From: Xenophilus arseniciresistens
GTDB taxonomy: Bacteria > Pseudomonadota > Gammaproteobacteria > Burkholderiales > Burkholderiaceae_C
Assembly (NCBI RefSeq): GCF_028023875.1
Contig: NZ_JAQIPB010000004.1
Location: forward strand, 1 to 64,000
DNA length: 64,000 nucleotides
Reading direction: 5' to 3'
Below the pieces are notes generated by a model that was not told the origin of the DNA, made no database searches, and saw only the letters and a list, made by a program, of their open reading frames with translations. The translations under genes were made by a program, and so were the position numbers. Within the stretch, counting starts at the first letter, position 1, and each line of letters opens with the position of its first letter. Positions 10,481 through 19,038 of this stretch are shown here, one piece after another.

Positions 10481-10596
10481 GGCTTTTTCATCTTGGGGCG
10501 GCCCGGCGATGAAATATTGCCCCCACGCTCCCCCGCTTCGCGAGGTCCGCTGCCCCCCGAGGGGGCTTTTCATCTTGGGGCGGCCCGGCGATGAAA
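10481..10596. repeat. Two-copy intergenic direct repeat
   Basis: A stretch of about 31 bases (CTTTTCATCTTGGGG... ending GGCGATGAAA) occurs at 10483-10514 and again at 10566-10596. Each copy carries TTTCATC and GATGAAA at its ends as an inverted repeat. The spacer contains a C-rich/G-rich palindrome of a type dispersed in Comamonadaceae intergenic DNA, in my recollection. It sits downstream of the serine hydrolase pair. Confidence 0.55.
10552..10570 (+). terminator. Rho-independent terminator
   Basis: GCCCCC (10552-10557), loop CGA, GGGGGC (10561-10566), then TTTT. It lies about 100 bases after the second serine hydrolase stop and would end that transcript. It overlaps the left part of the second repeat copy. 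Confidence 0.55.
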
Positions 10597-10713
10597 AAAG
10601 CGCGCCGCGCGCGCGTTGCATTGGAGAAAACTCTGTCCTGAATCGTTTCCAGTCAGGCTAGCCTCCTGCGCGCCACTTCCTTCCTATCTGCCCCTTCTTC
10701 GCCGAGGACTCCG

Positions 10714-11475
10714 ATGACCACGATCCAGATCCTGTATGAGGACGACCACCAGCAACGCGCGCTGGCGCTGAGCACCGCCCTGGTGAACCAGGCGGCCGCC
10801 GACCCGGTGAGCGTGGCTCCCAAGGCCGTTCAGGGGCTGCGCACGCTGGTGTTCTGGGGCCATGGCGACAAGGACGCGCTGTGCCGGCTCAGCAGCCGCG
10901 AGGTGGTCAGGCTGATCGGCCAATGGCATGCCCTCAACCCGACGCTGGACGCGGTGGAGATCATCACCTGCAACGCCCGCCACTACGACGACGCCTGGCT
11001 GACCAAGACCGACGACAAGGGCAAGATCTCGAAGATCAAGCCCAAGACCCACCTGCACAGCTACCTGGCGCACGCGCTGTCGGGCAAGCGGATCAACAAC
11101 TCCATGGCCAAACAGGTCAAGCGCGGCCTGAAGTACGGGCGCGACTCGAAGGTGCAGAAGATCCAGCTCAAGTCCATGCCCGAATCGCTCAACGGCAGCC
11201 ACAACCAGTACTCCATCCTGTACTGGGACCAGTCCTCCTTCAGTTGGTGCTATGTCACGGGGCCCAGCACGGCCGAGATGTTCGAGATGGGCAACAACAT
11301 CAAGCTGACCAAGTCCAACGGCTCGGACCCGAGCAAGAAGTGGGGCCCGGCGCGCAAGGGCAGCTTTCCCGAGAAGGTGGAGGCCGCCAAGCTGGAGTTT
11401 CCCAACGCCGATTTCGGCGACGTGAAGGCCGGCAAGCTGGCCGACCTGCGCAGCATGCTCGAAGTCGTTTACTGA
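10714..11475 (+). CDS. Orphan caspase-like (clan CD/C80-like) protein, putative
   Basis: 253 residues, starting at an ATG with GAGG upstream. The N-terminal half alternates hydrophobic strands with TLVFWGHGDKD (His50) and VEIITCNARH (Cys86). This His...Cys spacing after beta strands is the arrangement in clan CD peptidases such as the MARTX cysteine protease domain (C80). The C-terminal half is Lys-rich and I do not recognise it. No signal peptide or partner gene is present. Both family membership and catalytic competence are inferences from these two motifs. It converges with the MocR gene, 16 bases away. Confidence 0.4.
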   Translation: MTTIQILYEDDHQQRALALSTALVNQAAADPVSVAPKAVQGLRTLVFWGHGDKDALCRLSSREVVRLIGQWHALNPTLDAVEIITCNARHYDDAWLTKTDDKGKISKIKPKTHLHSYLAHALSGKRINNSMAKQVKRGLKYGRDSKVQKIQLKSMPESLNGSHNQYSILYWDQSSFSWCYVTGPSTAEMFEMGNNIKLTKSNGSDPSKKWGPARKGSFPEKVEAAKLEFPNADFGDVKAGKLADLRSMLEVVY

Positions 11476-11491
11476 AGGAAGCGGCGCGCGT

Positions 11492-12958
11492 TCAGCCCTT
11501 GTCGCGCACGGCGCTGAACACCTTCCAGAACGCGGCCTCCTGCGTGGTCGCGAAGTTGATGCGCATCAAGGTGGTGGGCTGGCGCCGCGCATGGAAGAGC
11601 GAGCCCGGCGCCAGCAGGTAGCCCTTGTCCAACATGCGCTGGGTCAGGGTGTCGGTGTCCACGCCCGTGTCCAGCCAGCCGAACAGGCCCGCGGGCTCGG
11701 CCGCCAGCGTGCAGCCATGGGCCAGCGCCAGCTTCACGGCGCGCGCACGGGCGCCGTCCAGCCGCACGCGCACGCGCTCCACATGGCGGCGCAACTGGCC
11801 CTGGTCGATGCACCAGGCCAGCGCGCGCTCCAGCAGCGCGGGCGTGGTCAGGGTGGCCAGCAGCTTGGTCTCCTGCAGCCGCTCCAGCAGCGGCGGCGCG
11901 GCACACATGAAGCCGATGCGCCAGTTGGGCGCCAGCACCTTGGCAAAGCCGCTGACGTAGATGGTGCGCTGCAGTCCGTCGAGCACCGACAGGCGCGTGG
12001 CATGCGCGCTCGCCAGGTGGCTGTAGGTGTCGTCCTCGACGATGTGGAAGTCGTGCTGCTGCGCCAGTTGCAGCACGCGGTACGCGCTGGCCGGGTTCAG
12101 GCTGTAGCCGGTGGGGTTGTGCAGCACGCTCACGCTCACGAAGAGCTTGGGCGCATGGGCCTCGCAGTAGCGCTGCATCACGGCCAGATCCGGCCCGTCG
12201 GCACGGCGCGGCACGGGCAGCACGCGCATGCCCAGCGCCTCCAGCCGCGCGAATTCCACGGCCCAGCCGGGCTCTTCCACCATCACCGGGTCGCCCGCGC
12301 GCAGGAGGGTGCGGCTCACGATGTCCAGCGCATGCGTGGCGCCCACGGTGGTCACGATCTGCTCGGGCCCCACTTCGAGCTGGATGCCCGCCAGCTTGTG
12401 CGCCAGGCTGCGGCGCAGGCCGGCGTCGCCGGCCGGATCGCCGTACTGCAGTGAAAACTCCTGCAGCGCCGCCGTGGTGGTCACGCGGCGCACCGCGGCC
12501 GGCATGAAGGTGCTCTGCAGCCAGTCGGGCGGCAGCACGCCCATGCCCGGCTGCGGCTTGTCGCTGCGGCGGTGGAACATGCCGCGGATCAGCGTGCTGG
12601 CGTCGGCCGGCTTGGCGGCCAGCACGGTGCTCACGGGCGCGGCCGCGGGCGCCACGCGCGGCGCTGGCGCGCCCCGTGCGGCAACGGCCTCGCGCCCGCG
12701 CAAGGCGGGCGGGGCCTCCTGGCGCACGAAGAAGCCGCGCTGGCGCCGGGCCTCCACCAGCCCCAGCGCCAGCAACTGGTCATAGGCCGCCACCACGGTG
12801 TGCGGGCTCACGCCCTGCTGGCGCGCGCATTCGCGCACCGAGGGCAGGCGCGCGCCCGGCGCCAGCAGCCGGTTGCGGATGCGGTCGGCAAAACGCTCGG
12901 CCAGTTGCTCGGTGAGCGTCTGGCTGGCGGTGCGGGTCAGGGGCGAGGCAAGTGACAC
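11492..12958 (-). CDS. MocR-type regulator (GntR DNA-binding plus PLP aminotransferase-like domain)
   Basis: 488 residues from GTG 12958 (SLASPLTRTAS follows); a longer TTG start at 13000 would run through the operator. Residues ~15-85 are a GntR winged helix (LPSVRECARQQGVSPHTV). The rest is a fold-type I aminotransferase domain, with the PLP-lysine segment YVSGFAKVLAPNWRIGF. MocR proteins usually use PLP as a sensing cofactor rather than a catalytic one. Divergent LysE and EamA exporters point to control of amino-acid or metabolite efflux. A 15-bp inverted repeat between the genes is the likely binding site. Confidence 0.8.
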   Translation of the reverse strand: MSLASPLTRTASQTLTEQLAERFADRIRNRLLAPGARLPSVRECARQQGVSPHTVVAAYDQLLALGLVEARRQRGFFVRQEAPPALRGREAVAARGAPAPRVAPAAAPVSTVLAAKPADASTLIRGMFHRRSDKPQPGMGVLPPDWLQSTFMPAAVRRVTTTAALQEFSLQYGDPAGDAGLRRSLAHKLAGIQLEVGPEQIVTTVGATHALDIVSRTLLRAGDPVMVEEPGWAVEFARLEALGMRVLPVPRRADGPDLAVMQRYCEAHAPKLFVSVSVLHNPTGYSLNPASAYRVLQLAQQHDFHIVEDDTYSHLASAHATRLSVLDGLQRTIYVSGFAKVLAPNWRIGFMCAAPPLLERLQETKLLATLTTPALLERALAWCIDQGQLRRHVERVRVRLDGARARAVKLALAHGCTLAAEPAGLFGWLDTGVDTDTLTQRMLDKGYLLAPGSLFHARRQPTTLMRINFATTQEAAFWKVFSAVRDKG

Positions 12959-12992
12959 AAGAAAGCCTTGAGGCGGGTGCTGTGCTGGCGTG

Positions 12993-13040
12993 ACGACCAA
13001 TACAGTTCATTTGCATTGTCTGCACAACTGTACTGGTCGT
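12993..13040. promoter_or_regulatory. Inverted-repeat operator for the MocR regulator
   Basis: ACGACCAATACAGTT (12993-13007) and AACTGTACTGGTCGT (13026-13040) are inverted copies with one mismatch in 15, separated by 18 bases. They sit between the MocR start (12958) and the LysE start (13071). The size and placement fit a MocR dimer site controlling both directions. Confidence 0.65.
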
Positions 13041-13070
13041 GTAATGGTTCCAAAGTTTAGAGTGCATGGC

Positions 13071-13667
13071 ATGAACTGGCAAGAATTCACCGCGCTGCTG
13101 GTGCTGGCCACGGCGATGAGTTTTTCGCCCGGGCCCAACACCACGCTTTCAACGGCCCTGGCGGCCAACGGCGGCTTGCGTTCGGCCATGCGCTTCGTGG
13201 TGGCGGTGCCGGTGGGCTGGAGCCTGCTCTTGCTGCTCACGGCCGCCGGGCTGGGCGCGTTGATCCATGCCGCGCCCATCCTGCGCCTGGTGGTCAAGAC
13301 GCTGGGCATCGGCTACTTGCTGTGGCTGGCCTTCAAACTCTCACACTCTGGCCAATTGAGCCGTGCCGATGCGCCGCTGCGCGTGGGCTTCTGGCAGGGC
13401 GTGGCCCTGCAGTTCGTGAACATCAAGGCCTGGCTGCTGGCGCTGACCCTGGTGGCCGGCTGGGTGGCGGGCCAGGCCCAGCCGCTGTTGCGCACCGCGG
13501 TGCTGCTGCTGGTGATGCTGTTCTTTGCCTTTAGCAGCAACTTCGCCTATGCGGCTGTGGGCGCGCTGCTGCGCGCCTGGCTGGCCCAGGGTCGGCGCCT
13601 CTTGTGGTTCAACCGCTTCATGGCCATGGTGCTGGTGTTGACGGCGGCCTGGATGGTGAAGGCATGA
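13071..13667 (+). CDS. LysE/RhtB family amino-acid exporter
   Basis: 198 residues with about six hydrophobic segments. The N-terminal SFSPGPNTTL motif after the first helix is the LysE-family signature. ATG 13071 was chosen because it begins at the conserved MNWQEF; an upstream extension would cross the operator. It opens a rightward unit with EamA (ATGA overlap) and a PLP aminotransferase, divergent from a MocR regulator. The substrate is probably a neutral or basic amino acid, but this is not determinable from sequence. Confidence 0.8.
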   Translation: MNWQEFTALLVLATAMSFSPGPNTTLSTALAANGGLRSAMRFVVAVPVGWSLLLLLTAAGLGALIHAAPILRLVVKTLGIGYLLWLAFKLSHSGQLSRADAPLRVGFWQGVALQFVNIKAWLLALTLVAGWVAGQAQPLLRTAVLLLVMLFFAFSSNFAYAAVGALLRAWLAQGRRLLWFNRFMAMVLVLTAAWMVKA

Positions 13668-14620
13668 GCAGTACGGTGCACACGCAGGCCCCCGCCAACC
13701 AAGAAACGCTGGGCATGTGGCTGGGCGTGCTCGGCGTGGCCTTCTTCGCCATCACGCTGCCTATGACGCGCCTGGCCACGGGCACGGCCGACGCGCCGCA
13801 GCTTTCGCCCTGGTTCGTGACGCTGGGCCGCGCGGCGCTGGCCGGGCTGCTGTCGGCGGTCTTCTTGCTCGTGACGCGCTCGCCGCGGCCGCAGGCGCAT
13901 CAATGGAAGCCGCTGGGCATGGCCGTGCTGGGCAACGTGATCGGCTATCCGCTGCTGCTGGCCTACGCGCTGCGCGTGGTCACGGCCAGCCATGCGGCGG
14001 TGATCACGGCGCTGCTGCCGCTGGTGTCGGCCATGGTCGCGGCCTGGGTGCTGCACCAGCGTGCGCGGCCGGGCTTCTGGATCTGTGCGGCCGTGGGCAG
14101 CGCGCTGGTGGTGCTGTTCTCGGTGCTGCGCGCCTCGCAGCACACGGGCGGCGGCTTCGGTTTCGAGTGGGCCGACCTGCTGCTGGTGGGCGCGGTGATC
14201 GCGGCCTCCTTCGGCTACATCTACGGCGCCCAGGTCACGCCGGCCCTGGGGGCCGAGCGCGTGATCTGCTGGGTCTGCGTGCTGGCGCTGCCGCTCACGC
14301 TGCCGGCCACGGTTCTGCTGTGGCCGCAGCAGCCGGTGGCCACCTCGGCCTGGGTGGGCTTTGTCTACGTGGGCGTGTTCTCCATGTGGATCGGCTTTTT
14401 CGCCTGGTACCGCGGCCTGGCCCTGGGCGGCGCGCTGCGCGTGAGCCAGACCCAGTTGCTGCAGCCCTTTTTGTCCATCCTGGCCGCGGTTCCACTCTTG
14501 GGCGAAGCGCTGGATGCGGTGACACTGGGCTTTGCCGCCGCCGTCGTGGTCACGGTGGTGATCAGCAAGAAACTCTCTCAATCGCCAGCGGCTCGCGCAC
14601 CGCTGGCACGCTCCCCTTAG
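13664..14620 (+). CDS. EamA/DMT-family transporter
   Basis: 318 residues with roughly ten hydrophobic helices in two repeated halves, the EamA (drug/metabolite transporter) architecture. The second half begins near EWADLLLVGAVIAASFGYIYG and contains the typical GFFAWYRGLALGGALRVSQTQ. ATG 13664 overlaps the LysE stop by four bases, so the two are translationally coupled. Together with the MocR regulator and the aminotransferase, this suggests export of an amino acid or derivative. The C-terminus (RAPLARSP) is charged and probably cytoplasmic. Confidence 0.8.
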   Translation: MSSTVHTQAPANQETLGMWLGVLGVAFFAITLPMTRLATGTADAPQLSPWFVTLGRAALAGLLSAVFLLVTRSPRPQAHQWKPLGMAVLGNVIGYPLLLAYALRVVTASHAAVITALLPLVSAMVAAWVLHQRARPGFWICAAVGSALVVLFSVLRASQHTGGGFGFEWADLLLVGAVIAASFGYIYGAQVTPALGAERVICWVCVLALPLTLPATVLLWPQQPVATSAWVGFVYVGVFSMWIGFFAWYRGLALGGALRVSQTQLLQPFLSILAAVPLLGEALDAVTLGFAAAVVVTVVISKKLSQSPAARAPLARSP

Positions 14621-14676
14621 ATCCCGTTGGAACGACACCCGCGCGCAACGCATTCGTGCACAAGGAAAGACAAGAA

Positions 14677-15885
14677 ATGACCTGGAAACTGGCCGCCCGC
14701 GCCGAGAAGATGAACCCCTCGGCCATCCGCGAAATCCTCAAGGTGACCGAGCGCCCCGACGTCATCAGCCTGGCCGGTGGCCTGCCCTCGCCCAAGACCT
14801 TCCCGGTCAGCGCCTTTGCCGCCGCCTGCGCCGAAGTGCTGGCCACCGATGGCCAGGCCGCGCTGCAGTACGCCGCCAGCGAAGGCTACGCGCCGCTGCG
14901 CCAGGCCGTGGCCGACATGCTGCCCTGGGACGTGAACCCCGACCAGGTGCTGATCACCACCGGCTCGCAACAGGGGCTGGACCTGATCGCCAAGGTGCTG
15001 ATCGACCCGGGCAGCAAGGTGCTGGTCGAAACGCCCACCTACCTGGGCGCGCTGCAGGCCTTCAGCCCCATGGAACCCAACGCCGTGAGCGTGGCCAGCG
15101 ATGCCGAAGGCGTGCTGCCCGATGACCTGGCAGCCAAAGCCAGGGATGCGCGCTTCATCTACCTGCTGCCCAACTTCCAGAACCCCACGGGCCGCACCAT
15201 GAGCGAGGCGCGCCGCGCCGCCGTCTCGGCCGCGGCCCAGGCCGCGGGCCTGCCGATCATCGAAGACAACCCCTATGGCGAGCTGTGGTTCGACGAAGCC
15301 CCGCCGCTGCCGCTCGCGGCCCGCAACCCCGAAGGCTGCATCTACCTGGGCTCGTTCTCGAAGGTGCTGGCGCCCGGCCTGCGGCTGGGCTTCCTGGTCG
15401 CGCCCAAGGCCATCTACCCCAAGCTGCTGCAGGCCAAGCAGGCGGTGGACCTGCACACGCCCATCTTCACCCAGCGCATGGTGGCCTCGGTGATGAAGGA
15501 CGGCTTCCTGGACCAGCACGTGCCCAAGATCCGCGCGCTCTACAAGACGCAGCGCGACGCCATGGTCAGCGCACTGCAGCGCGAGATGAAGGGCCTGGAT
15601 GTGGCCTTCAACGTGCCCAAGGGCGGCATGTTCCTGTGGCTGCGCATGCCCGAAGGCATCGACGCCACGGCCCTGCTGGCCCAGGCGGTGGAGCGCCGTG
15701 TGGCCTTCGTGCCCGGCTCGCCCTTCTATGCCGGCGAGCCCGACGCGCGCACGCTGCGCCTGTCCTTCGTGACGGCCAGCGAAGAGCAGATCGCCACCGC
15801 CATCGCCGCCCTGGCCGAGACCGTGCGCGAGGCCCTGGCCCGGCGCGCCGCCGAACAGGTGCAGCAGCAGCTGGCCGCCGCCTGA
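14677..15885 (+). CDS. PLP-dependent aminotransferase (2-aminoadipate/aromatic type)
   Basis: 402 residues, fold type I. The start MTWKLAARAEKMNPSAIREIL and the phrase ISLAGGLPSPKTFP are typical of LysN/ARO8-like aminotransferases. The PLP lysine is K229 in SFSKVLAPGLRLGF; LPNFQNPTG carries the cofactor-binding Asn. It follows LysE and EamA after 56 bases and an AAGGA ribosome site, so it is probably co-expressed and acts on the same amino acid that they export. Substrate specificity is inferred. A terminator lies immediately downstream. Confidence 0.8.
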   Translation: MTWKLAARAEKMNPSAIREILKVTERPDVISLAGGLPSPKTFPVSAFAAACAEVLATDGQAALQYAASEGYAPLRQAVADMLPWDVNPDQVLITTGSQQGLDLIAKVLIDPGSKVLVETPTYLGALQAFSPMEPNAVSVASDAEGVLPDDLAAKARDARFIYLLPNFQNPTGRTMSEARRAAVSAAAQAAGLPIIEDNPYGELWFDEAPPLPLAARNPEGCIYLGSFSKVLAPGLRLGFLVAPKAIYPKLLQAKQAVDLHTPIFTQRMVASVMKDGFLDQHVPKIRALYKTQRDAMVSALQREMKGLDVAFNVPKGGMFLWLRMPEGIDATALLAQAVERRVAFVPGSPFYAGEPDARTLRLSFVTASEEQIATAIAALAETVREALARRAAEQVQQQLAAA

Positions 15886-15892
15886 ACGCCAC

Positions 15893-15916
15893 GCCGCGCA
15901 GGCCGCGGCGCTTTTT
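15893..15916 (+). terminator. Rho-independent terminator after the aminotransferase
   Basis: GCCGCG (15893-15898), loop CAGGC, CGCGGC (15904-15909), then GC and TTTTT (15912-15916). It lies 8 bases after the stop codon and closes the LysE-EamA-aminotransferase unit. Confidence 0.65.
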
Positions 15917-15937
15917 CATCAAGCAGGAACACGCAAG

Positions 15938-16567
15938 ATGATCAACATCTGGGGCCGCATCAGCTCGATCAATGTGCGCAAGGTGGTGTGGTGCGCGCAG
16001 GAGCTGGGCCTGGACTTCCAGCGCACCGAGGCCGGCGGCGCCTTCGGCGTGGTGCAGACGCCCGAGTACCTGGCGCTCAACCCCAATGCGCTGGTGCCCA
16101 CGCTCAACGACGAAGGCTTCGTGCTTTGGGAGTCCAACGTCATCGTGCGCTACCTGTGCGCCAAGCACTGGACGCAGCAGCTCTACCCCGAGCGCCTGCC
16201 CGAACGCTTCGACGCCGAGCGCTGGATGGACTGGCAGCAGACCACGCTGAATCCGGCCAGCGGCGGCGCGTTCAGGCAGTTGATCCGCACGCCGGCCGCC
16301 GAGCGCGATGCGGGCGTGATCGAGCGCTCGGTGCGCGCCACCGAACCGCTGCTGGCCCTGCTGGACGCGCACCTGGCCGCGCACAGCCACATGGTCGGCG
16401 AGCACTTCACCATGGCCGACATCCCCATCGGCTGCGAAGTGCATCGCTGGTTCGGCCTGCCGGTGGCCGACTACCAGCGGCCCGCCTGGCCGCACCTGGA
16501 GCGCTGGTTCGCCAGCCTGCTGGCGCGCCCCGGCGCGCGCGGCGTGCTGGACCTCGCGCTCGAATAG
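15938..16567 (+). CDS. Glutathione S-transferase family protein
   Basis: 209 residues. The N-terminal thioredoxin-like domain shows SSINVRKVVWCAQELGL, a cis-proline loop (NPNALVPTL) and the glutathione-contact WESNVIVRYL. The C-terminal half is helical, with the ADIPIGCEVHRW stretch usual in cytosolic GSTs. ATG 15938 follows an AGGAA ribosome site. Role: conjugation or isomerisation using glutathione; the substrate is unknown. It stands between a terminator and a PhzF gene, so it is probably its own unit. Confidence 0.85.
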   Translation: MINIWGRISSINVRKVVWCAQELGLDFQRTEAGGAFGVVQTPEYLALNPNALVPTLNDEGFVLWESNVIVRYLCAKHWTQQLYPERLPERFDAERWMDWQQTTLNPASGGAFRQLIRTPAAERDAGVIERSVRATEPLLALLDAHLAAHSHMVGEHFTMADIPIGCEVHRWFGLPVADYQRPAWPHLERWFASLLARPGARGVLDLALE

Positions 16568-16671
16568 CCGGATCGCCGGCCCCACGCCTTCGCTTCCTCC
16601 CTCGGCCCGGCGCTTGACTCCACGCCGGGCCCGGGCCACCCTTTTGCTGCCCAACCGCTGCCACTGACGCC

Positions 16672-17631
16672 ATGACGCGCCCCCGCCCCTTCTGCCAAGT
16701 CGATGTCTTCACCCACAGCGCCGGTTTCGGCAACCCGCTGGCCGTCGTGCTCGACGGCGAAGGCCTGAGCGACGAGGCCATGCAGCGCTTCGCGCGCTGG
16801 ACGAACCTGTCGGAAACCACCTTCGTTCTGCCGCCCACGGCCGCGGGGGCGGCACAGGGGGCCGACTACCGCGTGCGCATCTTCACGCCAGGCGGCGAGC
16901 TGCCCTTTGCCGGCCACCCCACGCTGGGCAGCGCCCATGCCTGGCTGGCATCCGGAGGCAAGCCCCGGCGCGCCGGCCTGCTGCTGCAGGAATGCGGCGT
17001 GGGCCTGGTGACGCTGCGGCAAATACAGCAGGAAGACGGCGCCCTGCGCCTGGCCTTTGCCGCGCCCGCCCTGCGGCGCAGCGCGCCCAGCCCCATGCAG
17101 CTGGCCAAGGTGGCGCAGGCGCTGGGGCTCAAGGCCGCGCAGATCGAGGCCGCGCAGCTGCTGGACAACGGCCCCATGTGGCTGGGCCTGCTGCTGAGCG
17201 ATGCCGACACCGTGCTGTCGGTGCGTCCCGACCACGCCGCGCTCAAGGCGCTGGGCGTGAAGGTGGGGCTGGCGGGCCGGCCGGCGCAGGCGCCCGAGCC
17301 GCTGCTCATCGCGCGTGGCAACCGCGAGGCCCGCGCCTTCGCGCAGGCACAGCCGAAGCCGGCCGAGGCGGCCGCCGAAGCCGGGGTGGACCTCGAGGTG
17401 CGCGCCTTCGCCACCCCCATCGGCGTGGAGGAGGACCCTGTCACCGGCAGCCTCAACGCGAGCCTGGCGCAGTGGCTGATCGCCGACGGCCATCTGCCCG
17501 CGCAGTACGTGGCGGGCCAGGGCCAATGCCTGGGCCGCGAGGGCCGCGTGCACATCGCGCGCGATGCCGACGGGCTGGTGTGGGTGGGCGGCGACGTCGC
17601 GCCCTGCATCACGGGCAGCGTCCTGCTGTAG
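16672..17631 (+). CDS. PhzF family epimerase/isomerase
   Basis: 319 residues of the diaminopimelate-epimerase-like PhzF fold. Landmarks: QVDVFTHSAGFGNPLAVV at the start, catalytic-type Glu48 in NLSETTFV, FAGHPTLGSAHAWL, and EEDPVTGSLNASLAQWL near the C-terminus. No phenazine genes are nearby, so this is one of the many stand-alone members of unknown substrate. A VOC gene follows after 6 bases and a LysE gene after that, suggesting a small operon. Confidence 0.85.
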   Translation: MTRPRPFCQVDVFTHSAGFGNPLAVVLDGEGLSDEAMQRFARWTNLSETTFVLPPTAAGAAQGADYRVRIFTPGGELPFAGHPTLGSAHAWLASGGKPRRAGLLLQECGVGLVTLRQIQQEDGALRLAFAAPALRRSAPSPMQLAKVAQALGLKAAQIEAAQLLDNGPMWLGLLLSDADTVLSVRPDHAALKALGVKVGLAGRPAQAPEPLLIARGNREARAFAQAQPKPAEAAAEAGVDLEVRAFATPIGVEEDPVTGSLNASLAQWLIADGHLPAQYVAGQGQCLGREGRVHIARDADGLVWVGGDVAPCITGSVLL

Positions 17632-17637
17632 CGCGCC

Positions 17638-18345
17638 ATGGCCGCCACGCTCGATCACCTGGTCATCGCCGCCCACACGCTGGAGGCCGGCGTGCGCTGG
17701 TGCGAGGCCACCCTGGGCCTCACGCCCGACGCCGGCGGCAGCCATCCGCAGATGGGCACGCACAACCGCCTGCTCAACATCTCTTCGCCGCCCGACTGGC
17801 CGCGGACCTACCTGGAGATCATCGCCATCGACCCCGCGGCCCGGCCGCCGCTGGCGCCGGGCCAGCGCCGCTGGTTCGACCTGGACGAGGCGGCGCTGCA
17901 AACCTCGCTGGCGCGCGACGGCGCGGCGCTGATCCACTTCGTCGCCCGCACGAATGATGCCGATGAGCTGGACGCCTGCACGCAGGCGCTGGCGGCGCTG
18001 AAGCCGCCCGTGGCGCGTGGCCCGGCCGTGGCCATGCACCGCGACACGCCCACCGGCCGCGTGCATTGGCAGATCACCTTGCGCGAAGACGGCCAGCGGC
18101 TGTGCCAGGGCGCGCTGCCCACGCTGATCGCGCGCGACGGGCCCGCCCACCCCTGCGACCGCCTGCCCGACCATGGCCTGCGCCTGCGCACGCTGCACGC
18201 CCGCCACCCCGAGGCGGCGACACTGGCGCCCGCGCTGCACGCGCTGGGCCTTCATGCCGTGACGGTGCAGGCCGGCCGGGCCGACCTGGTGGCCGAGCTG
18301 GACACGCCGCGCGGCCCGGTCACCCTTCATTCCTCTGGACGCTGA
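17638..18345 (+). CDS. VOC/glyoxalase-like domain protein
   Basis: 235 residues. LDHLVIAAHTLEAGVRWCEATLG and GGSHPQMGTHNRLLNI are characteristic of the Glyoxalase_3-like branch of the VOC superfamily. The likely metal ligand His is in the first strand; the second half is less conserved. It starts 6 bases after the PhzF gene and ends 6 bases before a LysE gene, so the three genes are probably one transcript. The reaction is unknown. Confidence 0.75.
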   Translation: MAATLDHLVIAAHTLEAGVRWCEATLGLTPDAGGSHPQMGTHNRLLNISSPPDWPRTYLEIIAIDPAARPPLAPGQRRWFDLDEAALQTSLARDGAALIHFVARTNDADELDACTQALAALKPPVARGPAVAMHRDTPTGRVHWQITLREDGQRLCQGALPTLIARDGPAHPCDRLPDHGLRLRTLHARHPEAATLAPALHALGLHAVTVQAGRADLVAELDTPRGPVTLHSSGR

Positions 18346-18351
18346 AACGCC

Positions 18352-18984
18352 ATGCTGCCTGTCTCCGAGCTGCTGTTCTTCGCGCTGGCCGCGCTGGTGC
18401 TGGTGCTCACGCCCGGCCCCAACATGATCTATTGCGTCTCGCGCGCGCTGTGCCAGGGCCGCGCGGCGGGGCTGATCTCATTGGCCGGCGTGATGCTGGG
18501 CTTTGGCGTGCACCTGCTGGCGGCGGCGCTGGGCCTCACGGCGCTGCTGCTGGCCGTGCCCTTCGCCTTCGACGCCATCCGCCTGGCCGGCGCGGCCTAT
18601 CTGCTGTGGCTGGCCTGGCAGGCGGTCAAGCCCGGCGGCGCTGCGCCATTCCAGGCGCGCAACCTGCCGCAGGACCCGCCGGCCAGGCTCTTCGCCATGG
18701 GCTTCATCACCAACGTGCTCAACCCCAAGGTGGCGATGTTCTACCTGTCCTTCTTCCCGCAGTTCCTGCATCCGGAACAAGGCTCGGTGCTGTTGCAGAG
18801 CCTGCAGCTGGGCGCAGTCCAGATCGGCGTGAGCGGCGCCGTCAATGCCGTGCTGATCTTCTGCGCGGGCGGGCTGACGGCTTTGCTGTCGCGCAGCGAA
18901 GGCTGGCTGCGCGCGCAGCGCTGGGTGATGGGCAGCGTGCTGGCGCTGCTGGCCCTGCGCATCGCCCTGCCCGAGCGCAGGTAG
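18352..18984 (+). CDS. LysE/RhtB family amino-acid exporter (second copy)
   Basis: 210 residues with about six transmembrane helices and the family signature LTPGPNMIYCVSRAL near residue 20. GFITNVLNPKVAMFYLSFFPQF in the middle is the second conserved LysE region. It follows the VOC gene after 6 bases. A threonine-dehydratase-like gene starts 54 bases later. It is only distantly similar to the LysE at 13.1 kb, so it is not a recent duplicate. Confidence 0.85.
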   Translation: MLPVSELLFFALAALVLVLTPGPNMIYCVSRALCQGRAAGLISLAGVMLGFGVHLLAAALGLTALLLAVPFAFDAIRLAGAAYLLWLAWQAVKPGGAAPFQARNLPQDPPARLFAMGFITNVLNPKVAMFYLSFFPQFLHPEQGSVLLQSLQLGAVQIGVSGAVNAVLIFCAGGLTALLSRSEGWLRAQRWVMGSVLALLALRIALPERR

Positions 18985-19038
18985 GCCGCCGCGCTCCTGT
19001 TTTTTTTCTTCTTCTTTTTTCGTTCTCCGTCCGTTCGC

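Noticed and set aside
10481-10596. CRISPR-like array
   Set aside because: Only two repeat copies, no further units and no cas genes.
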